Below are positions 1 to 13,395 of a DNA stretch of 64,000 nucleotides, one piece after another. This DNA comes from an uncultured Dehalococcoidia bacterium. GTDB lineage: Bacteria; Chloroflexota; Dehalococcoidia; Lucifugimonadales; Lucifugimonadaceae. The position numbers were made by a program, and so were the translations under genes. Numbering within the stretch: position 1 is the stretch's first letter; each line of letters starts with the position of its first letter. Location: the NCBI GenBank assembly GCA_958295935.1, contig OY282385.1:1426001-1490000 (forward strand). Reading direction: 5' to 3'. The notes beneath the pieces are model-generated. The model was not told where the DNA came from, made no database searches, and saw only the letters and a list, made by a program, of their open reading frames with translations.

Positions 1-4591
<4,591 letters not shown>

Positions 4592-4612
4592 GTGGCGTAG
4601 TCGGCAGTACTA

Positions 4613-5026
4613 TCACAGTCGGAAAAGACACTCGTTGACCTCGAAAAAAGTAAAGCCACTGTCCAGCACCCGCCCGTCTATCGCGGCGGGGGCGCCGTCA
4701 GGGGTTCGCAGATCGCAGAACGGGCGGGCGACCACGTTCTCGGCAGGCTGCCATGGAAGCAACTGCCAAGTAGAGGGGTCGGACAGCGTGACCATGCCGG
4801 TTTCTTCAACCCTGGCCTTCCCGGCTACTGACGCCCCGTCAAAGGACGCTCCATTGCAAAGCGCTTCCTCCAACCCATCAACGGTTATGGCGAAGCCCTT
4901 GAGAATGCCAAGCATGTCGGTGAACCAGAGCCGTATGAATCTGACGTCGTGCTCCTGAACGGAGAAAAGAACAGGTTTCTCAGCCCCTTCATTGAAACCC
5001 GGCGCCTCTTCAGGCATTTGGGTCAT
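4613..5026 (-). pseudogene. Glutamine synthetase N-terminal domain fragment, catalytic domain missing
   Basis: The 137-residue product matches the start of a type I glutamine synthetase: VRFIRLWFTDMLGILKGFAI and the following FDGASVAGKARVEE, LPWQPAENVVARPFCDLRTPDG are the beta-grasp domain signatures. Similarity continues to GFTFFEVNECLFRL, where GlnA proteins have the first metal-binding glutamates (GPELEFFLF). The frame then stops (TGA, with TAG next). The catalytic barrel, about 300 residues, is absent, so it cannot make glutamine. Start ATG 5026 is chosen; TTG 5050 is an in-frame alternative and neither has a good ribosome site. It sits between a decayed response regulator and gltB. It is most simply a deletion remnant of glnA, but the clean frame leaves open a small regulatory protein. 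Confidence 0.7.
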
Positions 5027-5127
5027 AAGATGGAGAGCCGGGCCGAACAACGTTTCGATCTCGGATGTGTCCGGTGGGCGCCATGTTCGGAAAGGGGTGT
5101 TTACGAAGACCTCAGAAGATTAGGGCG

Positions 5128-5169
5128 CAAGTTTGAAACATTGTGAAGTTTTTGTCAATCAAGTTTGAA
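5128..5169. promoter_or_regulatory. Direct repeat pair CAAGTTTGAA upstream of the glnA-fragment/gltB unit
   Basis: The 10-mer CAAGTTTGAA occurs at 5128-5137 and again at 5160-5169, start to start 32 bp, about three helical turns, in an unusually AT-rich stretch. On the minus strand TTGACA (5158-5153) lies between them, with a weak -10-like CAAACT 17 bp downstream. OmpR-family regulators bind direct repeats and the gene next upstream is a decayed member of that family, so an operator is plausible. Function is inference only. Confidence 0.35.
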
Positions 5170-5268
5170 TTGATCCGATTGTGGGCCGCAAGCACAATCG
5201 CGCCGCTTCCGTTCTCCGTCCCCATCAGCTCACCACTCCTTGTTAAGCGGACCTGGCAACAAACTGGG

Positions 5269-5665
5269 TTATGCCACGCGACTTTCGGCCACGCGGAAAC
5301 GATAACCGACGTTCCACACCGTCTCGATGAAACGATGAGGGACCCAGTCGATTTTCGAACGCAAGCTCCCGCCCGTTGTAGGGGGCATACCAACCCACTA
5401 CGTGGTAGAGATCCATCAGAGCCTCGTCCGACAGTGAGGCCACTACGGGCAGACCAGCCTTGATCGCCTCATAAGCCAGATCGGCCTCTGCGGATACCTC
5501 CTCGTCGCCTCTCCATGCCAGCGCCGCCGCCCCGGTCAGGCCAGACGTCTCTGAAAAGTCTCCATCCACTTCAACGAATTTCGCGCCGGAGACGTACCGC
5601 TTCAGCGCCTCGACTACGCCAAGCGACGCAGCAGAGGTGAAACCGATAAGGCAAATGGTCTTCAT
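5269..5665 (-). pseudogene. Decayed OmpR-family (GlnR-like) response regulator with internal deletion and frameshift
   Basis: Reading from ATG 5665, about 105 residues (MKTICLIGFTSAAS... to YAPYNGRELAFENR) resemble a degenerate receiver domain, ending in the PVVASLSDEAL and YNGREL region. The continuing frame then makes no sense. Shifting one frame gives GGSLRSKIDWVPHRFIETVW followed by NVGYRFRVAESRVA and a stop at 5269. That is the end of an OmpR/PhoB winged-helix domain (LRSKI...IETVWGVGYRF). The middle of the protein, roughly 90-100 residues including most of the DNA-binding domain, is gone. Orphan OmpR-type regulators such as actinobacterial GlnR control glnA and gltB, so the position next to both is suggestive. 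The wing fragment is clear; the receiver assignment is weaker. Confidence 0.6.
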
Positions 5666-5960
5666 ACCGCTATCTTGACCGCGGGGACTATTCGCTCTCC
5701 ACAAGGCCAAGAGTCTACTAATATGGGGCAAGGGCGCTGACAACCTACGGCATCTATAATCATGAGGTGGCGAAGAGTATGCGCACTTCCACCGATCAAA
5801 CAAGCGAAGCCCGACCCCTGGCATCCTCTGCATCCCGGTCGGGCGTTCTGCACAGGGCCTGTTCACCCCGCCCCGCCCCTGCACACTCCGTCCAAGCGAA
5901 GGGACGCCGCCCAGTGCCGGTTGAGAGGCCAAGCCCGACGGTCAGCGAAAGGAGACCATC
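5666..5960. other. Divergent intergenic region between the decayed regulator and the NYN gene
   Basis: About 295 bp with no supportable gene. A perfect TATAAT lies at 5755-5760 on the plus strand, but only a 12-bp gap separates it from the nearest -35-like element (CTGACA), so it is not called as a promoter. The final 10 bp hold the GGAG ribosome site of the NYN gene. Confidence 0.5.
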
Positions 5961-6557
5961 GTGCGAACATGCGTCTACGTGGACGGTTTCAACTTGTACT
6001 ACGGCGCGCTGAAAGATTCCCCATGGAAATGGCTCGATCTACAGGCCTTCTTCGAGAGCCTGCTCAATCAGCAGGATGTTCGCCGGATCAAGTACTTCAC
6101 TTCGGTTGTCTCCGACCAAAACCCCCGAAATCCCCATGCCAGAGAACGCCAACAGGCCTATCTGGACGCAGTAAAGACATTGCCAAAGGTCGAAATCATC
6201 ACGGGACGGCTCCGCAACGGTAAGGAGAAGATGACGGACGTCGCTATAGCCGTCCACATGCTCGATGACGCTTATCGGCAGGAGTTCGACCAGTTGGCTC
6301 TGGTAAGCGGAGACGCCGACTTCTTGCCAGCGTTGGCGATGATCAAAAAACGGTTCAGGAACAAGGACATAGTGGTTTACGTTCCCGACAATGACAAGGA
6401 CGCCATCGGCAGTTTCTACGCCATGAAAGACATCGTCGACCACATCCGGTTCCTACCGACCCAAGGACTGAAGCACTCGATGCTCCCCAACCCTGTCCGT
6501 TCAGGGCAACGCGACATCGCGAAACCTGAAGCCTGGGGCCGTGTACGAATAAAGTAG
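5961..6557 (+). CDS. NYN domain (LabA/DUF88, PIN-like) protein
   Basis: A 198-residue protein of the NYN family, a PIN-like fold found in RNases and RNA-processing factors. The start is GTG 5961 with GGAG 9 bp upstream; the protein opens with the typical first strand and acidic residue, VYVDGFNLYYGAL. Further acidic conserved positions follow at MTDVAIAVHMLDDA and LVSGDADFLPAL, which together would form the metal-binding nuclease site. The last 30 residues are basic and unconserved. It lies alone between the glt locus and the ribosomal cluster, so context does not help. RNase activity is inferred from the family; the substrate is unknown. Confidence 0.88.
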   Translation: MRTCVYVDGFNLYYGALKDSPWKWLDLQAFFESLLNQQDVRRIKYFTSVVSDQNPRNPHARERQQAYLDAVKTLPKVEIITGRLRNGKEKMTDVAIAVHMLDDAYRQEFDQLALVSGDADFLPALAMIKKRFRNKDIVVYVPDNDKDAIGSFYAMKDIVDHIRFLPTQGLKHSMLPNPVRSGQRDIAKPEAWGRVRIK

Positions 6558-6638
6558 CCGCGTGGCTGCACTTGGCAGTGGGTCAGGCCAGTTTCCGCCC
6601 CGGTCTCAGGCAGCATCGAGCATCTGTTACGAAACTCG

Positions 6639-6668
6639 TTGACTACACGCGCTCATAGTTCATATACT
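6639..6668 (+). promoter_or_regulatory. Sigma-70 type promoter of the ribosomal supercluster
   Basis: TTGACT at 6639-6644 and TATACT at 6663-6668 are separated by 18 bp, each one mismatch from consensus. The start of rpsL is about 70 bp downstream, and this is the first gap before 21 kb of tightly packed genes. Confidence 0.82.
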
Positions 6669-6739
6669 AGTCCCTTGTGTCCGGTACAAAGAGGGCCGGG
6701 GGCTAATTGTATTCCTGACTTATCCGCTTGGAGAAGATC

Positions 6740-7159
6740 GTGCCAACCATCAACCAGCTTGTGCGCAAAGGCCGCCGCCGAACGCGGAAGAAGCCCAAGA
6801 CCCCTGCGCTGCGGTTCACTCTGAACTCTTTGGAGAACCGCATGACGAGGGGCCGCAAAGGCAGCCCACAAAAACGCGGCGTGTGCCTCAACGTACGCAC
6901 AGTCACCCCGAAGAAGCCGAACTCGGCCCTCCGTAAAGTGGCCCGTGTAAGGTTGACCAACGGCATGGAAGTAACCGCATACATACCGGGCGAGGGTCAC
7001 AATCTCCAAGAACACTCGGTGGTTCTCATCCGCGGAGGCCGCGTTCGCGATCTGCCCGGAGTCCGCTACCACGTCGTGAGAGGCACACTCGATACGTCAG
7101 GTGTCCCCGACCGGCGACAGGGACGAAGCAAGTACGGTTCAAGCCGGAGCGGATCATAA
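6740..7159 (+). CDS. rpsL: 30S ribosomal protein S12
   Basis: Decoding-centre protein of the small subunit. Start GTG 6740 gives the usual N-terminus ([12 protein letters not shown]) with GGAG at 6730; an upstream in-frame start would add residues found in no S12. The signature [19 protein letters not shown] includes Lys58 and Lys59, equivalent to the residues where streptomycin resistance arises, both wild type. At 139 residues it is longer than E. coli S12 (124). The extra length is an inserted segment between TPAL and SPQKRGVC (residues 25-41, [16 protein letters not shown]), a form I recall from Chloroflexota and some other phyla. It is the first gene of the supercluster. Confidence 0.97.
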   Translation: MPTINQLVRKGRRRTRKKPKTPALRFTLNSLENRMTRGRKGSPQKRGVCLNVRTVTPKKPNSALRKVARVRLTNGMEVTAYIPGEGHNLQEHSVVLIRGGRVRDLPGVRYHVVRGTLDTSGVPDRRQGRSKYGSSRSGS

Positions 7160-7177
7160 TCCAAGGGATCGAGTAAA

Positions 7178-7209
7178 AGCCGCCTGTTCGGAATCACGGG
7201 CAGGCGGCT
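7178..7209 (+). promoter_or_regulatory. Perfect hairpin in the rpsL-rpsG intercistronic gap
   Basis: AGCCGCCTG (7178-7186) pairs exactly with CAGGCGGCT (7201-7209) around a 14-nt loop, ending 26 bp before rpsG. In E. coli, S7 represses its own operon by binding the rpsL-rpsG gap. This hairpin is in the equivalent place, so a similar role is possible. It could also be a weak attenuator, since only TTT follows. No sequence match to the E. coli site was established. Confidence 0.45.
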
Positions 7210-7235
7210 AGGTTTGTCCGACAGAGTTCCAACAA

Positions 7236-7706
7236 ATGTCAAGGCGTAGGCGCGCAACACGGCGGATCATCGCTGCCGACCCCAAATTTGGCAGCGTAGA
7301 CCTAGCCAAATTCATCAACCGGCTCATGATTGGCGGCAAGAAGTCCGTCGCACGACGCGCTATGTACGAGGCCATGGGCCAGCTTGAAGGTGAGACCAAC
7401 CGACCGGGCTTGGAGGTTTTCCAACAGGCGATCAGGAACGCTACGCCAACGTTAGAGGTAAAACCCAGGCGCGTTGGTGGAGCCACCTACCAGGTACCCG
7501 TTGAAGTGAGACCGGAACGCCGCACTGCGTTGGCCCACCGGTGGATCATACAAGCAGCGCGTTCGCGCTCCGGTCAGCCGATTGCGCGCAGGCTCTACCA
7601 AGAGCTCCTGGAAGCATCCCGGGGCCAGGGTTCGGCAACACGACGCAGAGAAGAACTCCACCGAATGGCGGACGCCAATCGGGCTTTCGCACACTACCGC
7701 TGGTGA
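7236..7706 (+). CDS. rpsG: 30S ribosomal protein S7
   Basis: Primary binder of the 3' major domain of 16S rRNA, next to the E-site. The 156-residue length matches the family. Conserved blocks are ADPKFGSVDLAKFINRLMIG near the start, then VKPRRVGGATYQVPVEVRPERR and ALAHRWIIQAAR. ATG 7236 is used although no clear ribosome site precedes it, consistent with control through the upstream hairpin. The order rpsL-rpsG-fusA is the standard str operon. Confidence 0.97.
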   Translation: MSRRRRATRRIIAADPKFGSVDLAKFINRLMIGGKKSVARRAMYEAMGQLEGETNRPGLEVFQQAIRNATPTLEVKPRRVGGATYQVPVEVRPERRTALAHRWIIQAARSRSGQPIARRLYQELLEASRGQGSATRRREELHRMADANRAFAHYRW

Positions 7707-7777
7707 ACCGAGAACAGCTTGAAATACCGGGAGCAGGCAAAAGGCCGCCCAAACGGCCCGACGTTTAGCCACTACGA

Positions 7778-9868
7778 ATGACTACCGCGATGACCACTGC
7801 GCCAAGCCGAACGGACTTGCAGAAAGTCCGAAATATCGGCTTCATTGCACACATAGACGCTGGAAAGACCACCGTTACAGAGCGGGTGCTCTTCTTCACG
7901 GGCCGCACCTACAAGATCGGCAATATCGACGAAGGCACCACGGTCATGGACTTCATGGACATAGAGCGCGAGCGGGGCATCACCATAGGCTCGGCTGCCA
8001 CGGCCGCCGAGTGGAACGGCTACCAAGTCAATATCATAGACACCCCAGGCCACGTGGACTTCACGGCCGAGGTCGAACGAAGCCTTAGAGTTTTGGATGG
8101 CGGGGTGGTCGTCCTCGATGCCGTAGCAGGCGTTCAGCCGCAGTCTGAAACGGTCTGGAGACAGGCCGACCGACATGGCGTGCCGCGACTTATCTTCGTT
8201 AATAAGATGGACAGGCTGGGCGCAGACTTTGATCACGCCGTCGATTCCGTGCACCGTCGACTTGGCGCAAACGCCGTGCCCGTCCAGATCCCCATCGGCG
8301 TGGAAGCCGAGTTCCGGGGCATGATAGACCTCATAAGCAGACGCGCATTCGTCTACGATTCGGAAGAGGCCATAGGCCACGGGGAAACGCCGGTTCCCGA
8401 AGAGTTGATAGATAAGGTCGAGGTATACCGGCAGCGACTCGTCGAGAAGGTTGCAGAGACCGACGATGACCTCCTTATGAAGTATCTGGATGACCAGGAA
8501 ATTACCGAGCAGGAACTCGGCTCAGCCTTGAGAAGGGCCGTCTGCACGCTGAAGATCTTCCCTGTCTTTTGCGGATCCGCACTTCGACACCGAGGCGTCC
8601 ATCCGCTGCTAGATGCAGTAGTCAGCTATCTCCCCTCGCCGCTAGACGTACCGCCCGTCAAGGGCTCAAATCCCTCCGATCGCACCCAGACAGTAGAACG
8701 ACCAGCCTCCCTCGGTACCCCGCTAAGCGCACTTTCATTCAAGGTCGTCACCGATCAACACGTGGGCAGACTCGTCTATCTGCGCGTCTATTCCGGGGCG
8801 CTTAGGTCCGGCGCAACCGTCCATAACCCATCAACAAGAAAGAAAGAGCGCATCGGCCGCCTTCTAAAGATGCATGCCGAACGCCGCGAAGAGATCCTGG
8901 AGGCCGGTCCGGGCGAGATCGTGGCAGCTATCGGGTTGAAGAACGTCTTCACCGGCCACACGCTATGCGACAGAAACGACCCGATAATCCTTGAGGCAAT
9001 CGAATTTCCCGACCCAGTACTCTCCGTGGCAGTGGAGCCAAAGACGCGAGTCGACCAGGACAAGATGACCTTCGCGCTGGCCCGGCTCGTGGATGAAGAC
9101 CCAACCTTACGCCTTTCCGAAGATGAGGAAAGCGGGCAGCAGGTTCTCGCCGGAATGGGAGAGTTGCACCTTGACGTAGTTATCGAGCGCATGCGCCGCG
9201 AATTCAACGTCGAGGCCGCGGTCGGCGCGCCTCGCGTCGCATACCGGGAAACCTTTTCCAGAGTCGCAGAGGCTCAAGGCCGCTTCGTGCGACAGACTGG
9301 CGGACACGGCCAATTTGGCGACGTCACCCTTCGCATAGATCCCCTTGAAAGAGGCGCTGGACTCGTGTTCGAGAGCGCTATCACTGGAGCCACACTCCCT
9401 AGGGAGTACTTTGCGGCCATCGAGGCGGGGTTCAGAGAAGCCGCTCAATCGGGCATCATCGCAGGCTATCCGATAGTGGACGTCAAGGCTCAACTTGTAG
9501 ACGGCTCCTACCACGAGGTGGATTCCTCCGAAATAGCCTTCAAGGTGGCAGCCTCCATGGCTTTCAAGAACGCTGCCGCAAAGGCCAGGCCCATAATCCT
9601 TGAACCTGTAATGAAAATGGAGGTCATCACCCCCGCCGAGTTCTTGGGAGACGTACTAGGAGACCTGAGCTCGCGGCGCGCACAAATCCAGAACATGGAG
9701 GGTACCGTCGGGACTCAGACCGTCACCGCCCACGTGCCCCTCGCCGAAACATCACAGTACGCTACGCATCTACGCTCCATTACCACTGGCCGTTCCAGTT
9801 TTGTGATGGAGTTGGACCACTATGCTCCGGCCCCAACCGAAGCAATCAAAGCCGCTGTGGGAGCCTGA
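7778..9868 (+). CDS. fusA: Translation elongation factor G
   Basis: Ribosomal translocase GTPase, 696 residues, the usual length. The G domain carries AHIDAGKTT (24-32), the switch region RERGITIGSAA, DTPGHVDFTAEV and NKMD. Domain IV ends in the standard tail with GYPIVDVKAQLVDGSYHEVD, and domain V has the conserved HLRSITTGRSSF. ATG 7778 is chosen; a second in-frame ATG lies four codons later and could equally be used. tufA, often next in str operons, is absent: fusA is followed 3 bp later directly by rpsJ. Confidence 0.97.
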   Translation: MTTAMTTAPSRTDLQKVRNIGFIAHIDAGKTTVTERVLFFTGRTYKIGNIDEGTTVMDFMDIERERGITIGSAATAAEWNGYQVNIIDTPGHVDFTAEVERSLRVLDGGVVVLDAVAGVQPQSETVWRQADRHGVPRLIFVNKMDRLGADFDHAVDSVHRRLGANAVPVQIPIGVEAEFRGMIDLISRRAFVYDSEEAIGHGETPVPEELIDKVEVYRQRLVEKVAETDDDLLMKYLDDQEITEQELGSALRRAVCTLKIFPVFCGSALRHRGVHPLLDAVVSYLPSPLDVPPVKGSNPSDRTQTVERPASLGTPLSALSFKVVTDQHVGRLVYLRVYSGALRSGATVHNPSTRKKERIGRLLKMHAERREEILEAGPGEIVAAIGLKNVFTGHTLCDRNDPIILEAIEFPDPVLSVAVEPKTRVDQDKMTFALARLVDEDPTLRLSEDEESGQQVLAGMGELHLDVVIERMRREFNVEAAVGAPRVAYRETFSRVAEAQGRFVRQTGGHGQFGDVTLRIDPLERGAGLVFESAITGATLPREYFAAIEAGFREAAQSGIIAGYPIVDVKAQLVDGSYHEVDSSEIAFKVAASMAFKNAAAKARPIILEPVMKMEVITPAEFLGDVLGDLSSRRAQIQNMEGTVGTQTVTAHVPLAETSQYATHLRSITTGRSSFVMELDHYAPAPTEAIKAAVGA

Positions 9869-9871
9869 AAC

Positions 9872-10180
9872 GTGCCTGGACAAAAGATCAGAATCGTACT
9901 CAAGGCATTTGACCACCGCGTGCTGGACGTCTCAGCCCAGCAAATTCTCGACGCCGCAGAACGTACCGGGGCTCAGATCGCAGGACCTGTACCGCTGCCC
10001 ACCGCCATAAGGCGTTTCTGCGTCATCAGAAGCCCACACGTCGACAAGGACTCAAGGGAACACTTCGAGTTGCGCGTCCACAAACGCCTCATCGACATTC
10101 TGGAACCGAGTTCGAAGACCATCGACTCGTTAACGCGGCTGAACGTGCCGGCCGGTGTCGACATCGCAATAAAGCTGTAA
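9872..10180 (+). CDS. rpsJ: 30S ribosomal protein S10
   Basis: Head protein of the small subunit, also the NusE partner in antitermination. 102 residues, full length. GTG start ([18 protein letters not shown]), typical of the family. The conserved loop [20 protein letters not shown] and [19 protein letters not shown] are intact. It starts 3 bp after fusA and opens the S10 block. Confidence 0.97.
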   Translation: MPGQKIRIVLKAFDHRVLDVSAQQILDAAERTGAQIAGPVPLPTAIRRFCVIRSPHVDKDSREHFELRVHKRLIDILEPSSKTIDSLTRLNVPAGVDIAIKL

Positions 10181-10197
10181 AGCAAGAAATCGAAGCC

Positions 10198-10824
10198 ATG
10201 GGAATTCAAGGCCTGTTGGGCCGCAAGATAGGGATGACCACCCATTACCGCGAAAATGGCGTGGCTATACCCGTGACCGCAATTGAGGTTGGGCCGTGTG
10301 TAGTGACCCAAGTCAAGACCAGCGCAAGAGACGGTTATGAGGCCGTTCAGGTTGGTTTCCTCCCTGCGACCATGTTGAACAAGCCAGCCGCGGGGCACTT
10401 GGAACGCTCGGGTGGAAAGTTCAGGCACTTGCAGGAGTTCAAGGCGACTGATCTAGGCGATTTCGAGGTAGGCCAGGAGATCAAAGCCGATGTCTTCACG
10501 GCGGGTGATACGATTAAAGTCGTCGGCCGCTCGAAAGGACGCGGGTTCGCCGGAAACGTAAAGCGCCATGGATTCCGGGGCGGCCCCAAGACCCATGGCC
10601 AGTCTGACCGACACCGAGCTCCGGGATCCATCGGAGCAGGCACCTCTCCAGGACGAGTTTGGCCCGGAACGCGAATGGCCGGGCACTATGGAAATACCAA
10701 AGTAACCGTGCGTGGGCTCACTGTAGTTCTCGCCGATGCGGAGCGAAGCCTCGTCTTGATCAAAGGCGCGATTCCGGGCCATGCAAACGGGATCGTACAG
10801 GTCCAGAAACAGAGATCCTACTGA
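10198..10824 (+). CDS. rplC: 50S ribosomal protein L3
   Basis: Early assembly protein near the peptidyl-transferase centre, 208 residues. It has the typical start IQGLLGRKIGMT. The long loop GFAGNVKRHGFRGGPKTHGQ carries the conserved glutamine (HGQSDRHRAPGSIG) that is methylated by PrmB in some bacteria. The C-terminus has GTRMAGHYGN. Its stop codon shares one base with the rplD start. Confidence 0.97.
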   Translation: MGIQGLLGRKIGMTTHYRENGVAIPVTAIEVGPCVVTQVKTSARDGYEAVQVGFLPATMLNKPAAGHLERSGGKFRHLQEFKATDLGDFEVGQEIKADVFTAGDTIKVVGRSKGRGFAGNVKRHGFRGGPKTHGQSDRHRAPGSIGAGTSPGRVWPGTRMAGHYGNTKVTVRGLTVVLADAERSLVLIKGAIPGHANGIVQVQKQRSY

Positions 10825-11456
10825 TGGAACTCCAAGTTAAAAACGACAGCGGAGACGTCGTTGGCACGATTGAGGCCTGCGACCATGTTTGGGCTGCGCC
10901 GAGTAACGACTCGTTGCTCCACCAAGCGGTCGTAGCACAACTCGCCAACAGGCGGAGCGGCACGCACAGCTCCATGCGCCGCAGCGAGTCCCGGTATTCA
11001 TCGGCTAAATTGCGCTCGCAAAAGGGATCGGGCAGAGCGAGACAAGGCAGCCGAAGCTCCATGCTGAGGGGCAACAGCGTGGCCCACGGTCCCCAGCCGC
11101 GTTCGCACCGGCAGCGCCTGCCCAAGAAAATGCGGCGCCATGCTTTAAGGATCGCGCTTGCGGACAAAGTCAGGGAAGACAGACTTACCGTCATAGACTC
11201 TATTTCTATAGACACTCCTCGGACCAGGTACGTCAAGGACCTCGTGGATAACCTGGGTCTTTCCGGCAGCGCCTTGGTCGTGATCGGGGAGCCCAACCCG
11301 GCGGTCGTCAAGTCGGCCGGAAACCTTGAAAACGTGTCAGTCCTGCCCGCTCCTCAACTCAATCCACTGGAAGCCACGTCCACGCGGCATCTGTTGATTA
11401 CTCAGGAAGCGGTCAAAATCATCGACTCCCTGTGGGGTGAGGGAGGGACCCCATGA
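10824..11456 (+). CDS. rplD: 50S ribosomal protein L4
   Basis: Lines the exit tunnel; in some bacteria it also represses the S10 operon. ATG 10824 overlaps the rplC stop by one base and gives 210 residues, the normal size. The frame is open further upstream, but that part lies inside rplC and is not S10-like. The tunnel loop is visible as KLRSQKGSGRARQGSRSSML followed by GPQPRSH (the usual GTGRAR...RGGG region, with HGPQPR where most have FGPKPR). The C-terminal Rossmann-like part ends LLITQEAVKIIDSLWG. Confidence 0.96.
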   Translation: MELQVKNDSGDVVGTIEACDHVWAAPSNDSLLHQAVVAQLANRRSGTHSSMRRSESRYSSAKLRSQKGSGRARQGSRSSMLRGNSVAHGPQPRSHRQRLPKKMRRHALRIALADKVREDRLTVIDSISIDTPRTRYVKDLVDNLGLSGSALVVIGEPNPAVVKSAGNLENVSVLPAPQLNPLEATSTRHLLITQEAVKIIDSLWGEGGTP

Positions 11457-11740
11457 ATCCCGCTAAAGTCCTTAAACGGCCCCTCATCACGGAACAAAGC
11501 ACTCTGCTGCAAGAGAGCGGCAAATACGTATTCGAAGTGGACGTCCGAGCTACCAAGGCGGATATCGCGGCGGCGGTCACGTGGGCGTTCGACGTGAAGG
11601 TGCGCTCGGTCAACACCTCCAGGATGAAGGGCAAGATGAAACAGTACGGGCGCAGCAGGCCGTCTAAACAGCCGGACTGGAAGAAGGCTATCGTCTCACT
11701 GGGTCTCGGCGAGAGCATACAGTTGTTCGAGGGAACGTAA
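11453..11740 (+). CDS. rplW: 50S ribosomal protein L23
   Basis: Tunnel-exit protein that docks trigger factor and SRP. 95 residues. It begins MNPAKVLKRPLITEQSTLLQ, with the family signature DVRATKADIAAAVTWAFDVKV and the extended loop NTSRMKGKMKQYGR. ATG 11453 overlaps the rplD stop by 4 bp (ATGA), indicating coupled translation. Confidence 0.96.
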   Translation: MNPAKVLKRPLITEQSTLLQESGKYVFEVDVRATKADIAAAVTWAFDVKVRSVNTSRMKGKMKQYGRSRPSKQPDWKKAIVSLGLGESIQLFEGT

Positions 11741-11743
11741 GAA

Positions 11744-12577
11744 ATGGGCCTCAGAACACGCAAACCCACGTCGCCGGGACGACGCAACACCATCGTTCCC
11801 GACTTCAGTGAGATCACCAAGAAAAAGCCCGATAAATCTCTGCTCGCGCCCCTGACCAAAAAGGGCGGACGAAACAACAGAGGCCGGATAACCGTCCGGC
11901 ATCGCGGCGGGGGTCACAAGAGGCGCTACCGAATAATCGACTTTGCCAGAAACAAGAACAAGGCGGGAGCCACAGTCTTGGCCATTGAGTACGACCCCAA
12001 CCGGTCGGCTCGTATAGCGCTCGTGCGCTACGAGGATGGAACAAAGAGATATGTCATAGCTCCAGAAGGGCTGGGGGTGGGAGACCCCATCCAAAATGGA
12101 GACGACGCTCCCGTCACTCCGGGCAATTCGATGGAGGTCGGACTCTTGCCGGCGGGGACCTACGTGCACAACGTCGAACTGACTCCCGGCAACGGAGGTC
12201 AGCTTGTGCGCAGCGCGGGGACGGTGGCCCAGATCATGGCCCACGAAGCCGGGTATACCCTTGTAAGGCTTCCAAGCGGCGAGATGCGGCGCGTTCGAAG
12301 TGCGTGCATGGGCACAGTTGGCCAGGTCGGCAACCAGGACCACAAAAACAGGAAACTAGGCAAGGCGGGCAGCAATAGGCACAGGGGTCGCCGCCCCACC
12401 GTGCGCGGCTCGGTGATGAGCCCTGCAGCCCACCCCCACGGCGGCGGCGAGGGGCGCGCTCCCATAGGTATGCCTGGGCCCAAAACCCCGTGGGGGAAAC
12501 CCGCTCTAGGACACAGAACTCGTAAGAAAAAACTCAGATCCAGCAAGAATATCCTCAGAAGGCGTTACGACGCCTAG
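11744..12577 (+). CDS. rplB: 50S ribosomal protein L2
   Basis: Core large-subunit protein needed for subunit joining and peptidyl transfer; 277 residues. The OB and SH3-like domains are complete: [20 protein letters not shown], then [20 protein letters not shown]. The C-terminal loop [19 protein letters not shown] carries the conserved functional histidine (HPHGGG). A basic tail, [17 protein letters not shown], ends the protein. Confidence 0.98.
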   Translation: MGLRTRKPTSPGRRNTIVPDFSEITKKKPDKSLLAPLTKKGGRNNRGRITVRHRGGGHKRRYRIIDFARNKNKAGATVLAIEYDPNRSARIALVRYEDGTKRYVIAPEGLGVGDPIQNGDDAPVTPGNSMEVGLLPAGTYVHNVELTPGNGGQLVRSAGTVAQIMAHEAGYTLVRLPSGEMRRVRSACMGTVGQVGNQDHKNRKLGKAGSNRHRGRRPTVRGSVMSPAAHPHGGGEGRAPIGMPGPKTPWGKPALGHRTRKKKLRSSKNILRRRYDA

Positions 12578-12616
12578 GCCAGCAAACCATCCGATCAGGC
12601 GCATAGGTAGACGAGC

Positions 12617-12892
12617 ATGTCAAGATCAGTCAAAAAAGGTCCCCACGTAGACGCTAAACTGATGAAGAAGGTGGTGCGCGCTCAGAAGACAGGGGCAAGG
12701 GCGGCCATCCGCACTTGGGCGCGATCATCCATGATGATGCCGGAAATGGTAGGGCTCACTTTGGCCATACATGACGGCCGCCGCTTCGTTTCGGTCCTCG
12801 TAACAGAAAACATGGTCGGCCACCGACTGGGCGAGTTTGCACCCACCCGACTCTTCCGCGGCCATTCCTCCAAGTCTGATCGCACTGGCTGA
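12617..12892 (+). CDS. rpsS: 30S ribosomal protein S19
   Basis: Head protein contacting the A-site finger. 91 residues. [18 protein letters not shown] and the later [22 protein letters not shown] are diagnostic. It is separated from rplB by 39 bp and followed after 16 bp by rplV. Confidence 0.97.
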   Translation: MSRSVKKGPHVDAKLMKKVVRAQKTGARAAIRTWARSSMMMPEMVGLTLAIHDGRRFVSVLVTENMVGHRLGEFAPTRLFRGHSSKSDRTG

Positions 12893-12908
12893 TAGGTTTA
12901 AGTCCAAA

Positions 12909-13244
12909 ATGGCGAAAGCAGTTTCAAAACTGGTTGGAATATCCAGCGTCAAACTTCGGCACGTGATCGACCTCGTCCGGGGAGCGCCGGTGGAAGAGGC
13001 CGTCGACACCCTTCGTTTCATGACAACCCCTGCTGCAACAGAGGTGAGAAAGACAATCCAGTCAGCCGCTGCCAACGCAGTGAACAACGACCTACAGGAT
13101 GCGGACTCGCTGGTAGTCAAAGAAATATATGCAGACCGAGGACCCTCTCTCAAGCGGTTCAGGCCCAAGGCAAGGGGACGCGCCGGCGCCTTTGACCGGC
13201 CCACGAGCCACATTACGGCCGTAGTCGAGGAGTTGGAGAACTGA
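12909..13244 (+). CDS. rplV: 50S ribosomal protein L22
   Basis: Tunnel-constriction protein, 111 residues. Start ATG 12909 gives MAKAVSKLVGISSVKLRHVI, the family N-terminus. A longer in-frame reading from 12837 would overlap rpsS by about 55 bp and adds unrelated residues. The beta-hairpin AYADRGPSLKRF-like segment appears as IYADRGPSLKRFRPKARGRA, where macrolide-resistance changes occur in other species. Confidence 0.95.
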   Translation: MAKAVSKLVGISSVKLRHVIDLVRGAPVEEAVDTLRFMTTPAATEVRKTIQSAAANAVNNDLQDADSLVVKEIYADRGPSLKRFRPKARGRAGAFDRPTSHITAVVEELEN

Positions 13245-13395
13245 TAGCCGCACCGAAATTGAAGCTGCAAAGTGACACTGGCGCATGAGAAAAATCAGGC
13301 GGGCGGCTTGTGAGTGGCGTAGGGCGCCCTTTGGGCTCAGGAAAGCGTCAACCCGCCGGTGACAAGAAAACAAAGATTCTGAAAGCATTAAGCAC

